A DNA stretch of 64,000 nucleotides, from contig OZ024902.1 of assembly GCA_964017125.1 (NCBI GenBank), forward strand, positions 36,429,219 through 36,493,218. Reading direction: 5' to 3'. Every line of letters begins with the position of its first letter. Position 1 is the stretch's first letter. This document shows positions 50,709-61,448 of the stretch, piece by piece. Made by a program: the position numbers and the translations under genes. This DNA comes from Flabesymbios commensalis. Taxonomy: Eukaryota > Annelida > Polychaeta > Terebellida > Flabelligeridae. The notes under the pieces were generated by a model, which saw only the letters and a list, made by a program, of their open reading frames with translations, ran no database searches and was not told the origin of the DNA.

Positions 50709-50987
50709 GTGGCATGACACACAGCCCGGCCATGCACTCGCCGCACCTGATGAGGCCGCCGAAGACGGAGAGCGTGGGCAGCAGCAGCTTCACCCCGGTC
50801 AGCAGCGGCAACCAGCAGCAGCCGCCCCCGGGGGGCGGCGGCGGGGTGGTGCAGGACGGAGGGGCCCCGCTGGTGCCCACCCCGCCCCGGCCGGTCAGCT
50901 CGCATACCCCAGGTGTGGCCTCCTCCCCTCATCACACCACCGCGTGCACGCCGCCAGATTCACCGTCACCGCTCAGTAGCACACCAG
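50709..50987 (+). CDS. NFI: NFI exon 6: proline/glycine-rich transactivation segment
   Basis: The exon encodes about 92 residues in phase 1-1, beginning GMTHSPAMHSPHLMRPPKTE, with SSFTPVSSGNQQQPPPGGGGG in the middle and a Ser/Pro/Thr-rich end (SPHHTTACTPPDSPSPLSSTP). It takes the place of the vertebrate segment [25 protein letters not shown]. Low-complexity Pro/Gln/Gly is typical of NFI activation regions. The acceptor is CTACCACCAG and the donor CACCAG|GTACAC. Three frames are open through it because of GC richness, but only this one joins its neighbours in phase. Symmetric phases make it skippable. Confidence 0.93.
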
Positions 50988-51149
50988 GTACACACGCCGA
51001 TGCACGCTTCAAGGCCAGCGCACTGTCAGCCTATATCATCCTGTCGTCATCCATTCCCCCCTTTGTGGACACTGGATTAGGACGTGTCCTGTCATTCCCC
51101 CTGTGTAGACACTGGATTAGGACGTGTCCTATGTCAAGCTCACAGACAT

Positions 51150-51315
51150 CCCAGCAAACACGATACATCAAAACTATGTTGATTTAATGTTGGGCCAGCG
51201 TCGCAGACTGTCGCCCAACATCAGATCAGCATAGTTTTCATGTATCGATTTTTCGCAAACACGATGCTTTCACCCATTGAACGAGCATTGGTTCAATGCC
51301 TCGGTTTTGCTGGGG
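51150..51315. mobile_element. CAGCAAACACGA palindrome MITE, two adjoining copies
   Basis: Complete copy 51150 to about 51251 (CCCAGCAAACACGATACATC ... CATGTATCGATTTTTCG), joined directly to a shorter copy that ends GGTTTTGCTGGGG at about 51315. Confidence 0.8.
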
Positions 51316-51352
51316 TAGCTGTCTTTTCCCGATACGCTCTGGTGGCATCTGT

Positions 51353-51430
51353 TTTGTGTCTTTTTGTGACAGATAGATACCAGTAACTTTACATCTGTCT
51401 GTCACAAAAAGAAACTGACAGTTTATGTCT
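51353..51430. repeat. hairpin, GTCTTTTTGTGACAGA arms
   Basis: TCTGTTTTGTGTCTTTTTGT-GACAGATAGATACC pairs with CATCTGTCTGTCACAAAAAG-AAACTGACAG; stem of about 25-30 bp. Confidence 0.75.
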
Positions 51431-51470
51431 CTACAGACTGATCCTTGTGTCAGCTGAATATCTCAGTCAC

Positions 51471-51559
51471 GAAACGTGACCCAACGCTGGCTTGATGCTG
51501 AGTGAACGCCCCGTACGGTGTGCCAACATCAAACCAACATTGGATTGAAGTCTCGTGTC
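51471..51559. mobile_element. CAGCAAACACGA palindrome MITE, diverged
   Basis: CGTGACCCAACGCTGGCTTG, CCAACATCAAACCAACATTGG and GAAGTCTCGTGT keep the family order. Confidence 0.6.
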
Positions 51560-51636
51560 GTGACAAAGGGATATTGTAGCCTCGCACTTAATGCAGTTTG
51601 TAAGCATCAAGAGCAAGTCATCCCATTTTTTTTACA

Positions 51637-51724
51637 GACATATCCAATCCCCGTGGATAAGAAAAGGTGTATCTTCCTTTTTGTAAAGTGGCAGATACAC
51701 CCTTTCATATCCAAGGGGACCCTT
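51637..51724. repeat. hairpin, GGTGTATC...GATACACC arms
   Basis: CCCCGTGGATAAGAAAAGGT-GTATCTTCC pairs with GGCAGATACACCCTTTCATA-TCCAAGGGG. A related hairpin is at about 63527-63592. Confidence 0.75.
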
Positions 51725-52229
51725 TAATCCAGTGGCTACTTTGTCTCCTTCTCTTTGGATGTTTACCAAATTAATCTTGTTGTTGTTTCTTGTTATCGTT
51801 TTGTAAGATTATTTCTGTTTTCATCCTCAAATTTATTTTATTCAAAATTTGAAAATCACTTATGTTCAATTCAGGCTGTGGTAAGTGGTGTGCATCTGCA
51901 TGTACCCTGTGTACCTACTGTCACACATATATGTGGAATGTGTAATATATATATATGTATATATCGTCCCCTTGACCAGTGTTAGAAGGTATAGATATTA
52001 TAGATGTTTTGTATATAATCAAGGTAGCGTGAAATATGTAGTAAAATGAAATTAGAATAAATTATATATTACATGTATGTATATTTTTTGTGGTCAGATT
52101 GAAATATTTGACTTCATTTAAACTGAACCTTTTGTCGCTGAAAAAATAGATATCTAAATGATGCCTGTGATACATATAACATTTCATTCTACACATGATA
52201 ACTGGGTTAGTTTTCCATATACCGGGTAC

Positions 52230-52383
52230 AGTGGAACCTGCTATGAGCAGCCACTCTTATGAACAGTCAACCTCCTATGGGAGGCCACTTGGCCATCCCC
52301 CAAAATGGCATTTCCTATGAGCAGCCACCTGCAATGAAAGGCCACTTTTCCTGTGTCATAAGCTCATAGCAGGTTCTACTAGA
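52230..52383. mobile_element. short DNA element with CAGTGGAACCTGC termini
   Basis: TACAGTGGAACCTGCTATGA and TCATAGCAGGTTCTACTAG form roughly 20-bp terminal inverted repeats; the inside repeats ATGAGCAGCCAC. Such ends resemble pogo/Tigger-type elements (inference). Confidence 0.6.
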
Positions 52384-52427
52384 CCTCGCTAAAAACTTTC
52401 TTGCATGTTGCTGATGACCAGTTCTCT

Positions 52428-52525
52428 CCCAGCAAACACGGGGCATTCACCCAATGCTGTTTCAATGTTGGGCCAGCGTCGAAGACGATGTGCCAACATT
52501 GAAACAGCTTAGGGTGTTTGCTGGG
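52428..52525. mobile_element. CAGCAAACACGA palindrome MITE, complete copy
   Basis: CCCAGCAAACACGGGGCATT, GCTGTTTCAATGTTGGGCCA, then the reverse complement, ending GTGTTTGCTGGG. Confidence 0.88.
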
Positions 52526-53653
52526 CTAACAGCTTCCAAAAGACAGACTTATAGCGTTAGTTAATCATCCCCGGGTAGATATGTGTTTTAATGATGTGTC
52601 GCAAAAACAACAAGACAAATAGATTCCTTAGTATTTATTGTCTGAACTGATGCCATATCACTCACAAAAAACCTCCAGGTCACCTTTCGACAATACTAAT
52701 GGTCGCTCGGCCTATTTTTAATGTTGTACCACTAGAAAAAAAGATATAGTGTCTTGTGATGAACAAATGCAGATTTATAACAGAATTGGGTTGGTGGACT
52801 AATGAGACTTACTTATTTAGTCTAAGCAGTAGTTTTGATTTGCAGTACTTTCGCACTGAATTTCGTCACTAATGGCCGCTGTATGAATGATGCTGCTGCA
52901 ATGCTTATGTTAAAATGATTGTCTTTGTTTTCGATTTCTTAGGAAAACATGTTTCTAATTTTGACTTGGGTTTACTGGGTTAATTTTCAAATTGAGAATA
53001 TGACAACTTATATCTTAGATGTATTTCTCTATATTTGAATTTCGTGTTGCACGGGTGTATTTCTCTTGTTCGGTATGGTGGAAAATGAATTTAAACACAT
53101 GTATATATTGACAACAAAATAAATGTTCCTTATTACGTTCACCCCATACAGTGTACTGTCTATCCATACACATAGTGTACAGGTTAATAATGATATTTTG
53201 GTGATCATCATATCATGACAAGCTCTGTTTCAAGCACGGTTTCAGAAAAAATGTCCTGGCTGCACTTGCCGTGCGTGGGCCTAGTGGAAAAAGAAGCCTA
53301 TAAGAGCTTTAGACTCTGGCTTGTGATGAGAAAAAAACGACAATTTTGTTTTAGTACTTTGTTTAATACGCTGACCACATTGTACATGGATTCTCACTAT
53401 CTGCTCATAACATTGATGACCTTATTAAATCTGATGGTCTAACGCCAATGTAAATATATCGAACTGATCCCTGTATGCAGTCATATATGGCAAACAGTAC
53501 ACTACTGGGAGTTAGCAAAACGTAGCTTGCCAATTTTATGTGAATTTGACTCATGTTTAATGTTCAAATTCAGGACCATTTGACATGTAATAAAATTCTG
53601 AGACGAAGCTAATAGGTTTTTAGAGGGCAATATCTTTTATTTATTTACTACAT

Positions 53654-56600
53654 GTCAAAACATACAATTCAACAATGATAAAAGCATCTGTATCTGGTGA
53701 CGATCACCAGATACAGCTGCTTTTATCATTGTTGAGTTGTATGTTTTGACTAGGTATGCCTGGACGTAGTCACCAGACACAGGTGCTTTTATCATTGTTG
53801 AGTTGTATGTTTTTACTAGGTATGCCTGGGGGTAGTCACCAGACTGAGGTGCTTTTATCATTGTTGAGTTGTTGAGTTGTATATTTTGACTAGATATGCC
53901 TGGGGGTAGTCATCAGACTCAGGTGCTTTTATCATTGTTGAGTTGTTGAGTTGTATGTTTTGACTAGATATGCCTGGGGGTAGTCATCAGACTCAGGTGT
54001 TTTTATAATTGTTGAGTTGTATGTTTTGACTAGGTATGCTTGCTTGGGGTAGTCACCAGACTCAGGTGCTTTTATCACTGTTGAGTTGTTGATTTGTATA
54101 TTTTGACTAGATATGCCTGGAGGTAGTCACCAGACTCAGGTGCTTTTATCATTGTTAAGCTGTATGTTTTGACTAGGTATGCCTTGGGGTAGTCACCAGA
54201 CTCAGGTGCTTTTATCATTGTTGAGTTGTTGATTTGTATATTTTGACTAGATATGCCTGGGAGTAGTCACCAGACTCAGGTGCTTTTATCATTGTTGAGT
54301 TGTATGTCTCGACTAGTTGTACCTTGGGGTAGTCACCAGACACAGGTGCTTTTATAATTGTTGAGTTGTTGAGTTGTATATTTTGACTAGGTATGCCTGG
54401 AGGTAGTCACCAGACTCAGGTGCTTTTATCATTGTTAAGTTGTTGAGTTGTATATTTTGACTAGGTATGCCTGGAGGTAGTCACCAGACACAGGTGCTTT
54501 TATAATTGTTGAGTTGTTGAGTTGTATATTTTGACTAGGTATGCCTGGAGGTAGTCACCAGACACAGGTGCTTTTATAATTGTTGAGTTGTTGAGTTGTA
54601 TATTTTGACTAGGTATGCCTGGAAGTAGTCACCAGACTCAGGTGCTTTTATCATTGTTAAGTTGTATGTTTTGACTAGGTATGCCTGGTGGTAATCACCA
54701 GACACATGTGCTTTTATAATTGTTGAGTTGTATGTTTTGACTAGGTGTGCCTGGAGGTAGTCACCAGACTCAGGTGCTTTTATCTTTGTTGAGTTGTATG
54801 TTTTGACTAGGTATGCCTGGACGTAGTCACCAGACTCAGGTGCTTTTATCATTGTTGAGTTGTATGTTTGGACTAGGTGTGCCTTGGGGTAGTCACCAGA
54901 CACAGGTGCTTTTATAATTGTTGAGCTGTTGAGTTGTATATTTTGACTAGGTATGCCTGGAGGTAGTCACCAGACTCAGGTGCTTTTATAGTTGTTGAGT
55001 TGTATGTTTTGACTAGGTATGCCTGGAGGTAGTCACCAGACTCAGGTGCTTTTATCATTGTTGAGTTGTTGAGCTGTATGTTTTGACTAGGTGTGCCTTG
55101 GGGTAGTCACCAGACACAGGTGCTTTTATCATTGTTGTTATGTTTGGATTAGGTATGCCTGGGGGTAATCACCAGACACATGTGTTTTGATGATTGTTGA
55201 GTTGTTGAGTTGTATGTATTGACTAGGTATGCCTGGGGGTAGTCACCAGACAGAGGTGCTATAATCATTGTTGAGTTGTTGAGTTGTATGTTCTGACTAG
55301 GTATGCCTTGGGGTAGTCACCAGACTCAGGTGCTTTTATAATTGTTGAGTTGTATGTTTTGGCTAGGTATGCCTGGGGGTAGTCACCAGACACAGGTGCT
55401 TTTATAATTGTTGAGTTGTATGTTTTAGACTAGGTATGCCTTGGAGTAGTCACCAGACTCAGGTGCTTTTATAATTGTTGAGTTGTATGTTTTGACTGGG
55501 TATGCCTGGAGGTAGTCACCAGACTCAGGTGCTTTTATCATTGTTGAGTTGTCGAGTTGTATGTTTTGACTAGGTGTGCTTGGGGTAGTCACCACTCACC
55601 CGACTCAGGTGCTTTTATAATTGTTGAGTTGTTGAGTTGTATATTTTGACTAGGTATGCCTGGAAGTAGTCACCAGACTCAGGTGCTTTTATCATTGTTG
55701 AGTTGTTGAGTTGTATGTTTTGACTAGGTGTGCCTTGGGGTAGTCACCAGACACAGGTGCTTTTATCATTGTTGTTATGTTTGGAATAGGTATGCCTGGG
55801 GGTAATCACCAGACACATGTGCTTTTATCATTGTTGAGTTGTTGAGTTGTATTTATTAACTAGGTATGCCTGGGGGTATTCACCAGACACAGGTGCTTAT
55901 CATTGTTGAGTTGTATGTTTTGACTAGGTATGCCTGGGAGTAGTCACCAGACTCAGGTGTTTTTATAATTGTTGAGTTGTATGTTTTGGCTAGGTATGAT
56001 TTGGAGTAGTCACCAGACTCAGGTGCTTTTATAGTTGTTGAGTTGTATGTATTGACTAGGTATGCCTGGGGGTAGTCACCAGACACAGGTGCTTATCATT
56101 GTTGAGTTGTTGAGTTGTATGTTTTGACTAGGTATGCCTGGGAGTAGTCACCAGACTCAGGTGCTTTTATAATTGTTGAGTTGTATGTTTTGGCTAGGTA
56201 TGATTTGGAGTAGTCACCAGACTCAGGTGCTTTTATAGTTGTTGAGTTGTATGTATTGACTAGGTATGCCTGGGGGTAGTCACCAGACACAGGTGCTTAT
56301 CATTGTTGAGTTGTTGAGTTGTATGTTTTGACTAGGTATGCCTGGGGGTAGTCATCAGACTCAGGTGCTTTTATAGTTGTTGAGTTGTATGTTTTGACTA
56401 GGTATGCCTTGGAGTAGTCACCAGACTCAGGTGCTTTTATAATTGTTGAGTTGTATGTTTTGACTGGGTATGCCTTGAGGTAGTCACCAGACTCAGGTGC
56501 TTTTATATTTGTTGAGTTGTTGAGTTGTATATTTTGACTAGGTGTGCCTTGGGGTAGTCACCAGACTCAGGTGCTTTTATAATTGTTGAGTTGTTGAGTT

Positions 56601-56785
56601 GTATATTTTGACTAGGTATGCCTGGAAGTAGTCGCCAGACTCAGGTGCTTTTATCATTGTTGAGTTGTATGTTTTTACTAGGTGTGCCTGGGGGTAGTCA
56701 CCAGACACATGTGCTTTTATAATTGTTCAGTTTTTGAGTTGTATGTTTTTACTAGGTATGTCTGGGGGTAGTCACCTTTCACCAG
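53654..56785. repeat. about 66-bp minisatellite ending at the NFI exon 7 acceptor
   Basis: The unit is TGCCTGGGGGTAGTCACCAG, then ACTCAGGTGCTTTTATCATT, then GTTGAGTTGTATGTTTTGAC, then TAGGTA (66 bp). Many copies carry an extra 9-base GTTGAGTTG. There are about 44 units. The last unit grades into the exon 7 splice acceptor (TCACCTTTCACCAG|ACACTGG). The first unit is preceded by an inverted copy, giving a palindrome at 53654-53750. A higher-order repeat of about 204 bp (three units) is visible around 55850-56300. Confidence 0.96.
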
Positions 56786-56880
56786 ACACTGGTACTCTCA
56801 AGTACGGGCAACCAGGTGGCGACACTTTGTCTGATTTTGTCACCTTAGTATGTCAAGAAGCCAGCAACTCACAACAACAG
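56786..56880 (+). CDS. NFI: NFI exon 7: SDFVTLVC block, at the edge of a minisatellite
   Basis: This 95-nt exon enters in phase 1 and leaves in phase 0. It reads D-TGTLKYGQPGGDTLSDFV then TLVCQEASNSQQQ. It aligns with vertebrate [23 protein letters not shown]. The donor CAG|GTATGT is strong. The acceptor TTTCACCAG at 56785 is the last of dozens of near copies of the same motif in the upstream array (53654-56785). The first coding bases (ACACTGGTACT) still resemble the repeat unit (ACACAGGTGCT). Alternative acceptors just inside (AAG at 56802, CAG at 56814) would change the frame. Confidence 0.9.
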
Positions 56881-57866
56881 GTATGTACAGCAATTACCAG
56901 ATATTAAGTATGTGTTTTTTGAGTGAAAACGTTTCGTTTCTGAGTGTTGAAAATGTAGAGAGGAATATCCAAATGAATTGCTTATAATTTAATAACGAAT
57001 ATATTTATGAAACCAAAAGCTATATAACGGTATGCAAATTTGACTCACTGCGTGTAAATAGTTTACTGACGAAATAAACCAAATGAAAGAAGAAATGAAC
57101 ATACCTAAATGAAACTACAATGCTAGTTATGTAACAAGGATTTATTGTTATTCATCCTTTCTCCATATGTCGCCTATGAAAACATCTGCTGCTATCGTGC
57201 CGTACAATAATCTGACCCAAGTAGAGAATCTACCCACCAGTTCAGCAAACACGATACGTTGAACCAATGTTGCCCTGATATTATCCCAACGTCTGCGTGG
57301 CCCAGCATTAGGGCAACATTGGCTCAACATCTCGTGTTTGATAGGAGCTATGTCCTACTAATAAACATAAAACAGATGTCAATTCATTTTAGGATTTAAC
57401 CCTTCAACTGATAAATTGTCGGGTGCTATAAATTGAATCAATTATCAAAATAGCTGACTCGGGACTTTATGATGATCTTATCCCATCTTACATTGCATTT
57501 GACGTCACTTACCACAGTATTAGGTTTAATCCGTTGTATAGAAACGTTACTTTTAGTTAAATGACGTTTTGAAATACTTCCTGAATGGAGGCTTGGTGTT
57601 ATAAAACATATAGAGACTAAGTTACAGAACTAGCTATGGCTACTACCTTGTCACAAGTTGGACACATCATGAAAGTTTTGATAGAACAATAGCTGCAATA
57701 CCATTATAACACGAGTAGGGCATAGTCCCCTATTCGAACAGGATTCCTTCTGTCGCGATGATTTTGAAGACGTAAAGCACATTCATGGTCTATACAGGCG
57801 ATGAAAACATTCTTTAATCGACATAAAAATGTATAATCCATCATGATTTTGTTGTTCTCTTCACAG
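56881..57866 (+). other. NFI intron 7
   Basis: A 986-bp intron with one complete CAGCAAACACGA MITE (57243-57341) and a degraded TTAACCCTTCAACTG end at about 57397. No other feature. Confidence 0.8.
57243..57341. mobile_element. CAGCAAACACGA palindrome MITE, complete copy
   Basis: CAGCAAACACGATACGTTGA, ATGTTGCCCTGATATTATCC, then CATTAGGGCAACATTGGC and CAACATCTCGTGTTTG. In NFI intron 7. Confidence 0.87.
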
Positions 57867-58029
57867 TCGAATCCCGTGACTGGCGCGATGAAGAGCAGTA
57901 GTAAAATGCCGCAGTTTTACACGCCGGGGATGCTGCCCCCACCACCACCTCCTCCTGTTCGTCCAGTAGCCGTGTTACGCACGTCTGATGGCCAGACTAC
58001 AACAGCCACCACTACCTCCACCACAATCT
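57867..58029 (+). CDS. NFI: NFI exon 8: polyproline activation segment
   Basis: This 163-nt exon enters in phase 0 and leaves in phase 1. It encodes [40 protein letters not shown], and then a Thr-rich end (DGQTTTATTTSTTI). It matches the vertebrate segment [21 protein letters not shown]. The acceptor is TTGTTCTCTTCACAG and the donor T|GTAAGT. Exons 7 and 8 together total 258 nt, a multiple of three, so the pair could be skipped together in frame. Downstream of here the vertebrate and present proteins stop resembling each other. Confidence 0.93.
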
Positions 58030-59624
58030 GTAAGTCTACATTCTACCTCGGCTTCACCCACCTCTAAGTACCATGATGTTTATCTGCCTTTTTGGGTGCA
58101 CTCTATGTACTTTGCTATATAGAAATTGGAGAGTTGATGTCATGCTGCTAGATTACATTTATTATCTCGACTATGTATTATAATAATGATGTGTTATATT
58201 TACGATGTAGGCAAATCAAGTACAGTATAATGATTGATTTGCATGTTTGAAGATGTAGGTTACGACATGTTTTACTGTAGCCATTGCTCACTGTATATCT
58301 ATCATTAAGCATTGATGACAGAATAATGTCACCACAGAAGTGTATGTTTGTCTGTCTGTCTGTTCTTATCTGTCTAATTGTATTTCTGCTGATTTGTCTG
58401 TATGTATATTTTGTTGCTTTGCTGGCTTGTTTATCCGTCTATTCTGTCTATTTCGTATGTCCGTATAACTGTACCAGACTATGTGTGAAGGACGCCCGCT
58501 TTACATGGCTGGTCATCTTTGAGGGGCATGTGCTGGATAACGTGGCAGTCGCGCCAGCAATTTTCTTGCCCCAAAATGAAATAAATGTATATCCGCTTTT
58601 TTAACACTTTTATTATTATTTAACCATTTCAAACCTGAAGTTACCATTGAACATAATTTGAAATAGGTGAAATATTGAGAAAAAGTCGTATATTGTTACA
58701 ATATTGTAATGCTCCCTTGTCTGTCTTGTATGTGTGTCTAGCTTGCTTATCTGTCTGTCTGATTTGTCACTATATTTCGGTCTGCCTTGTATATGTGTAT
58801 AACCATGATAACCTACTTGTATGTTTGTCTGCCTGTCCGTCTGTATATACTGTCTGTCCTGTCTGATTTGTGAGTATATTTTGGTCTGTCTTGTATGCTA
58901 TGCAACATATATGTGTATGCACTGTCCTGTCTGTATGTATGTCTGTCTGATTTGTCAGTCTATTTGTCAATATTTGTCAGTCTTGTATGTGTGTATAACT
59001 TGTCTGTATGTTGTCTGGTGTGGATGTCTAGTTTTGTTGGTGTGTGTGTGTATATGTATGTCTGTGTGTGACCGTCCGTCCGTCTCTGATCTGCTTTCTG
59101 TCTGTCCGTTCGCTGGTTTCAGACAAACCCTACCCGTGCTGATGTATTGGAATTAATATGTCAATCCACACCAAGTTGTAATCTCTATCGTATGGCTTGA
59201 TATGGATGACAATTATTTTTTTTCTTGTAAATTGCAGCTATCTGCACACTAAATTCTTTTTCAAGCCGGTACATCTAACAGCCTCTTATGAAACCACGGA
59301 TAGGGTTTAACAAGTCTCTAACCACTTATCTTCATCAATGTGCATGTATACTGACTGACAGCCACACCGGCCGGTAACACTCTATGCTTGTGCATGCTCA
59401 CCCCACTGCCTCCTGATTTAAGCTTCTGGCTCTTAACGCTCCACTAAACAACATGGTGAGGGACCTAATACTAACCCAAGTCCCTGTAATACTGGGCCTA
59501 ACTGGAGCTGACGATGTGAACAGTGGGGTGGGCAGCCTAGTAACAAGTGTACAAGTGCTAACCGGAACGGGTGGCTGTGGTTTTATGTTGAATAACACGT
59601 TGCTGGTTGGTTGTGTTTTTGAAG
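58030..59624 (+). other. NFI intron 8, with degenerate (CTGT)n tract
   Basis: Between about 58340 and 59120 the plus strand is rich in TGTCTGTCTG and TTGTCTGTATG words, an old tetranucleotide tract that produces several cysteine-rich spurious frames on this strand. The acceptor of exon 9 is GTGTTTTTGAAG. Confidence 0.75.
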
Positions 59625-59782
59625 CATCAAGCAGCGGTAATGGCGGTTCTACAATAGCCTGCTCTTCCTCCTTTGCGGGTACACCGCCGCCTCTCAATCG
59701 AGGTATTATGTCCAGTCCTTTCACTCTGCTGCAGGCCCGGCCGGAGCATGCATTCGCACATATACACCCACAGCCGCCACAG
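59625..59782 (+). CDS. NFI: NFI exon 9: lineage-specific C-terminal segment (probable)
   Basis: Predicted from phase and splice signals: the acceptor TTGTGTTTTTGAAG ends at 59624, entry is phase 1, the donor CACAG|GTCAGT follows 59782, and exit is phase 0. It reads SSSGNGGSTIACSSSFAG, then TPPPLNRGIMSSPFTLLQ and ARPEHAFAHIHPQPPQ. I recognise no vertebrate NFI counterpart. Support comes from the open frame, fitting phases on both sides and a composition like the flanking exons. The true acceptor could instead be a nearby AG upstream in the same frame, because the frame stays open back to 59453. Confidence 0.72.
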
Positions 59783-60940
59783 GTCAGTATGCCCGTAACT
59801 CAACAGGGGACATTTTGTCAGCCTGTAGACAGTCCCATATTCAGAGTGCATTTAGTTTGTTGACTCCAGGCCTGCAGAATACATGGAATACAAGTGTTGG
59901 AATGCACTGGAATGATAACATGTCATGATCGTGCTTGCCTTAAAAACTGTATTTTTCATTTCCTCACTATGGTATGACATCTTTTGTTGGCTGTATGTTT
60001 TTTTATTTTCGGACGCCTGCGGATAATATATTTTCTAACCGAATCTCTCACTTTCAAAGAATTATATACCCCTAGCATATCTCACCAACACATCAGTAAT
60101 TTTACTTGTGTCTTTCTTATAAAATTGTAAGTACATCAAACTAGTTAAACTCTCTTATATATATCACTCTTTTAATTGCAATCTCATATGTGAAGAAATT
60201 TAGTTTGAGATCATAGCAGCTGTTTAGCTAATTTAGATATTGAAGTTTGATATAGTATAGTTTTATATTTTTCTCGATGATTTTTCGATGAAGTATTTGC
60301 AAATTTCTTTTGAAAAAATAGTTATTGTTCTGTTGTTATAGATCAGATTTACATTGATATAAATAGATAAGCAGGAATTTTTAGACTTGATAAATTTAGT
60401 AGAATAAATGAATCTGCTGACGTGGTGTAGTATGTGCTGGCTGCAGCAGCAGATATAAATCAATCTTAAATGTCATAAGTCACAAGTTGTGATATTTCTA
60501 ATTTAATTCCATTTCCAAAATAAATACGTTTTAGATACACAGAAAGCACAGTACATACTGAAATGCCAAGAGTTATGTTATTTCTATTACATGCGCGTTT
60601 TATTGAACAAATCATAACATTTAATTAGCATTCATTTTATAAAAAAAAACAGTAAAACAATACAAGATGGTCATCACAGCATTGATTAATACACCATGTG
60701 CTTTTTGCTCTCTTTGTATTGTACATATAAAGCTATATTCAGAATGCTCCTGTACATGAATGTATATTTTTCATAAGATAAGATTTAACGGTAATCGTGA
60801 AAATATATAATTTAAATTTATTACCATACAACAATACATAATGGTACGTAAACATAAAAGTACATTCTGTCTGTTATTTGTCTTACAACTAGTAGAACTG
60901 TATACTGATTAGTTTGTTGATTATTTGTTGGTGTTAGCAG
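59783..60940 (+). other. NFI intron 9
   Basis: A 1.16-kb AT-rich intron. No repeat or frame of note was seen. Confidence 0.75.
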
Positions 60941-61169
60941 ATGTTCAGCTACCCCAGCCTGAGCCCACTGAACGCTATCAGTGGCATCATCAGTCCTACA
61001 ACCTTCAGCTTAATCGCCTCACCGGTAGTCACCCCCCGTACCACCCCCCGATCCACCCCCATTCCCCGCTGGACCACCCCGTTTATCCCGCTGGACGAAC
61101 TGGACTACAACAATATGATGAACAGCATGGCCGTTGGCAGCAGCGCTGAGGAGGGACTACTACAAGAAG
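60941..61169 (+). CDS. NFI: NFI exon 10: Thr/Pro-rich segment with TPRSTPIPRW motif
   Basis: This 229-nt exon enters in phase 0 and leaves in phase 1. It encodes MFSYPSLSPLNAISGIISP, then a run of TP and RSTP motifs (VVTPRTTPRSTPIPRW), then TTPFIPLDELDYNNMMNSM and an acidic end (SSAEEGLLQE). The acceptor is TTGGTGTTAGCAG and the donor AAG|GTAAAT. The dense TP/SP pairs flanked by arginine look like proline-directed kinase sites (inference). It is not part of the standard vertebrate NFI C-terminus as I know it. Its clear coding character and fitting phases support it. Confidence 0.88.
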
Positions 61170-61237
61170 GTAAATTATCAAAAAAAAGCATGTCGATCTA
61201 CACGAATGGAGGATGGAATCTGTTTAAATCAAATACA

Positions 61238-61448
61238 CTTGAAACATTAGGCCAATGGCGGTTTAATGCTGGGATAGATCAGTAGGTGCTGGACCAACAT
61301 TAAACCGTTATCATGCCATGTGCATGATCATGACCCAGTAAACACGAGATATTGAAACAATGTTGGTTTAATATTGGGCCAGCGTGTAAATCAACGTGGT
61401 GAGCCAACGTTAAATTCACGTTGTTTCAATATCTTGTGTTTGCTGGGG
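61238..61448. mobile_element. CAGCAAACACGA palindrome MITE, diverged copy plus complete copy
   Basis: The first segment (about 61238-61310, CAATGGCGGTTTAATGCTGG ... CCAACATTAAACCG) is degraded. The second, 61333-61448, is complete: CCCAGTAAACACGAGATATT to TCTTGTGTTTGCTGGGG. In the last NFI intron. Confidence 0.8.

Noticed and set aside
50566-50935. Minus-strand open frames over NFI exon 6
   Set aside because: Pro/Gly-rich GC content keeps several frames open; only the plus-strand frame joins neighbouring exons in phase.
50671-50979. Second plus-strand frame in exon 6 (Ala/Gly/Gln-rich)
   Set aside because: It is in a different frame from the phase-1 junctions on both sides and does not resemble NFI.
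53655-56290. Repetitive frames with ESGDYxQAYLVKTYNST units
   Set aside because: Minus-strand translation of the 66-bp minisatellite; frames are interrupted by units of other lengths.
58284-59156. Cysteine-rich frames in NFI intron 8
   Set aside because: They come from a degenerate CTGT-type tract and lack any domain or splice fit.
59238-59291. Extra NFI exon starting after TAAATTGCAG at 59238
   Set aside because: Although the phase would fit, the frame (ICTLNSFSSRYI) stops within about 45 bases without a clear donor; exon 9 at 59625 explains the junction better. It could be an alternative terminal exon, but nothing supports that.
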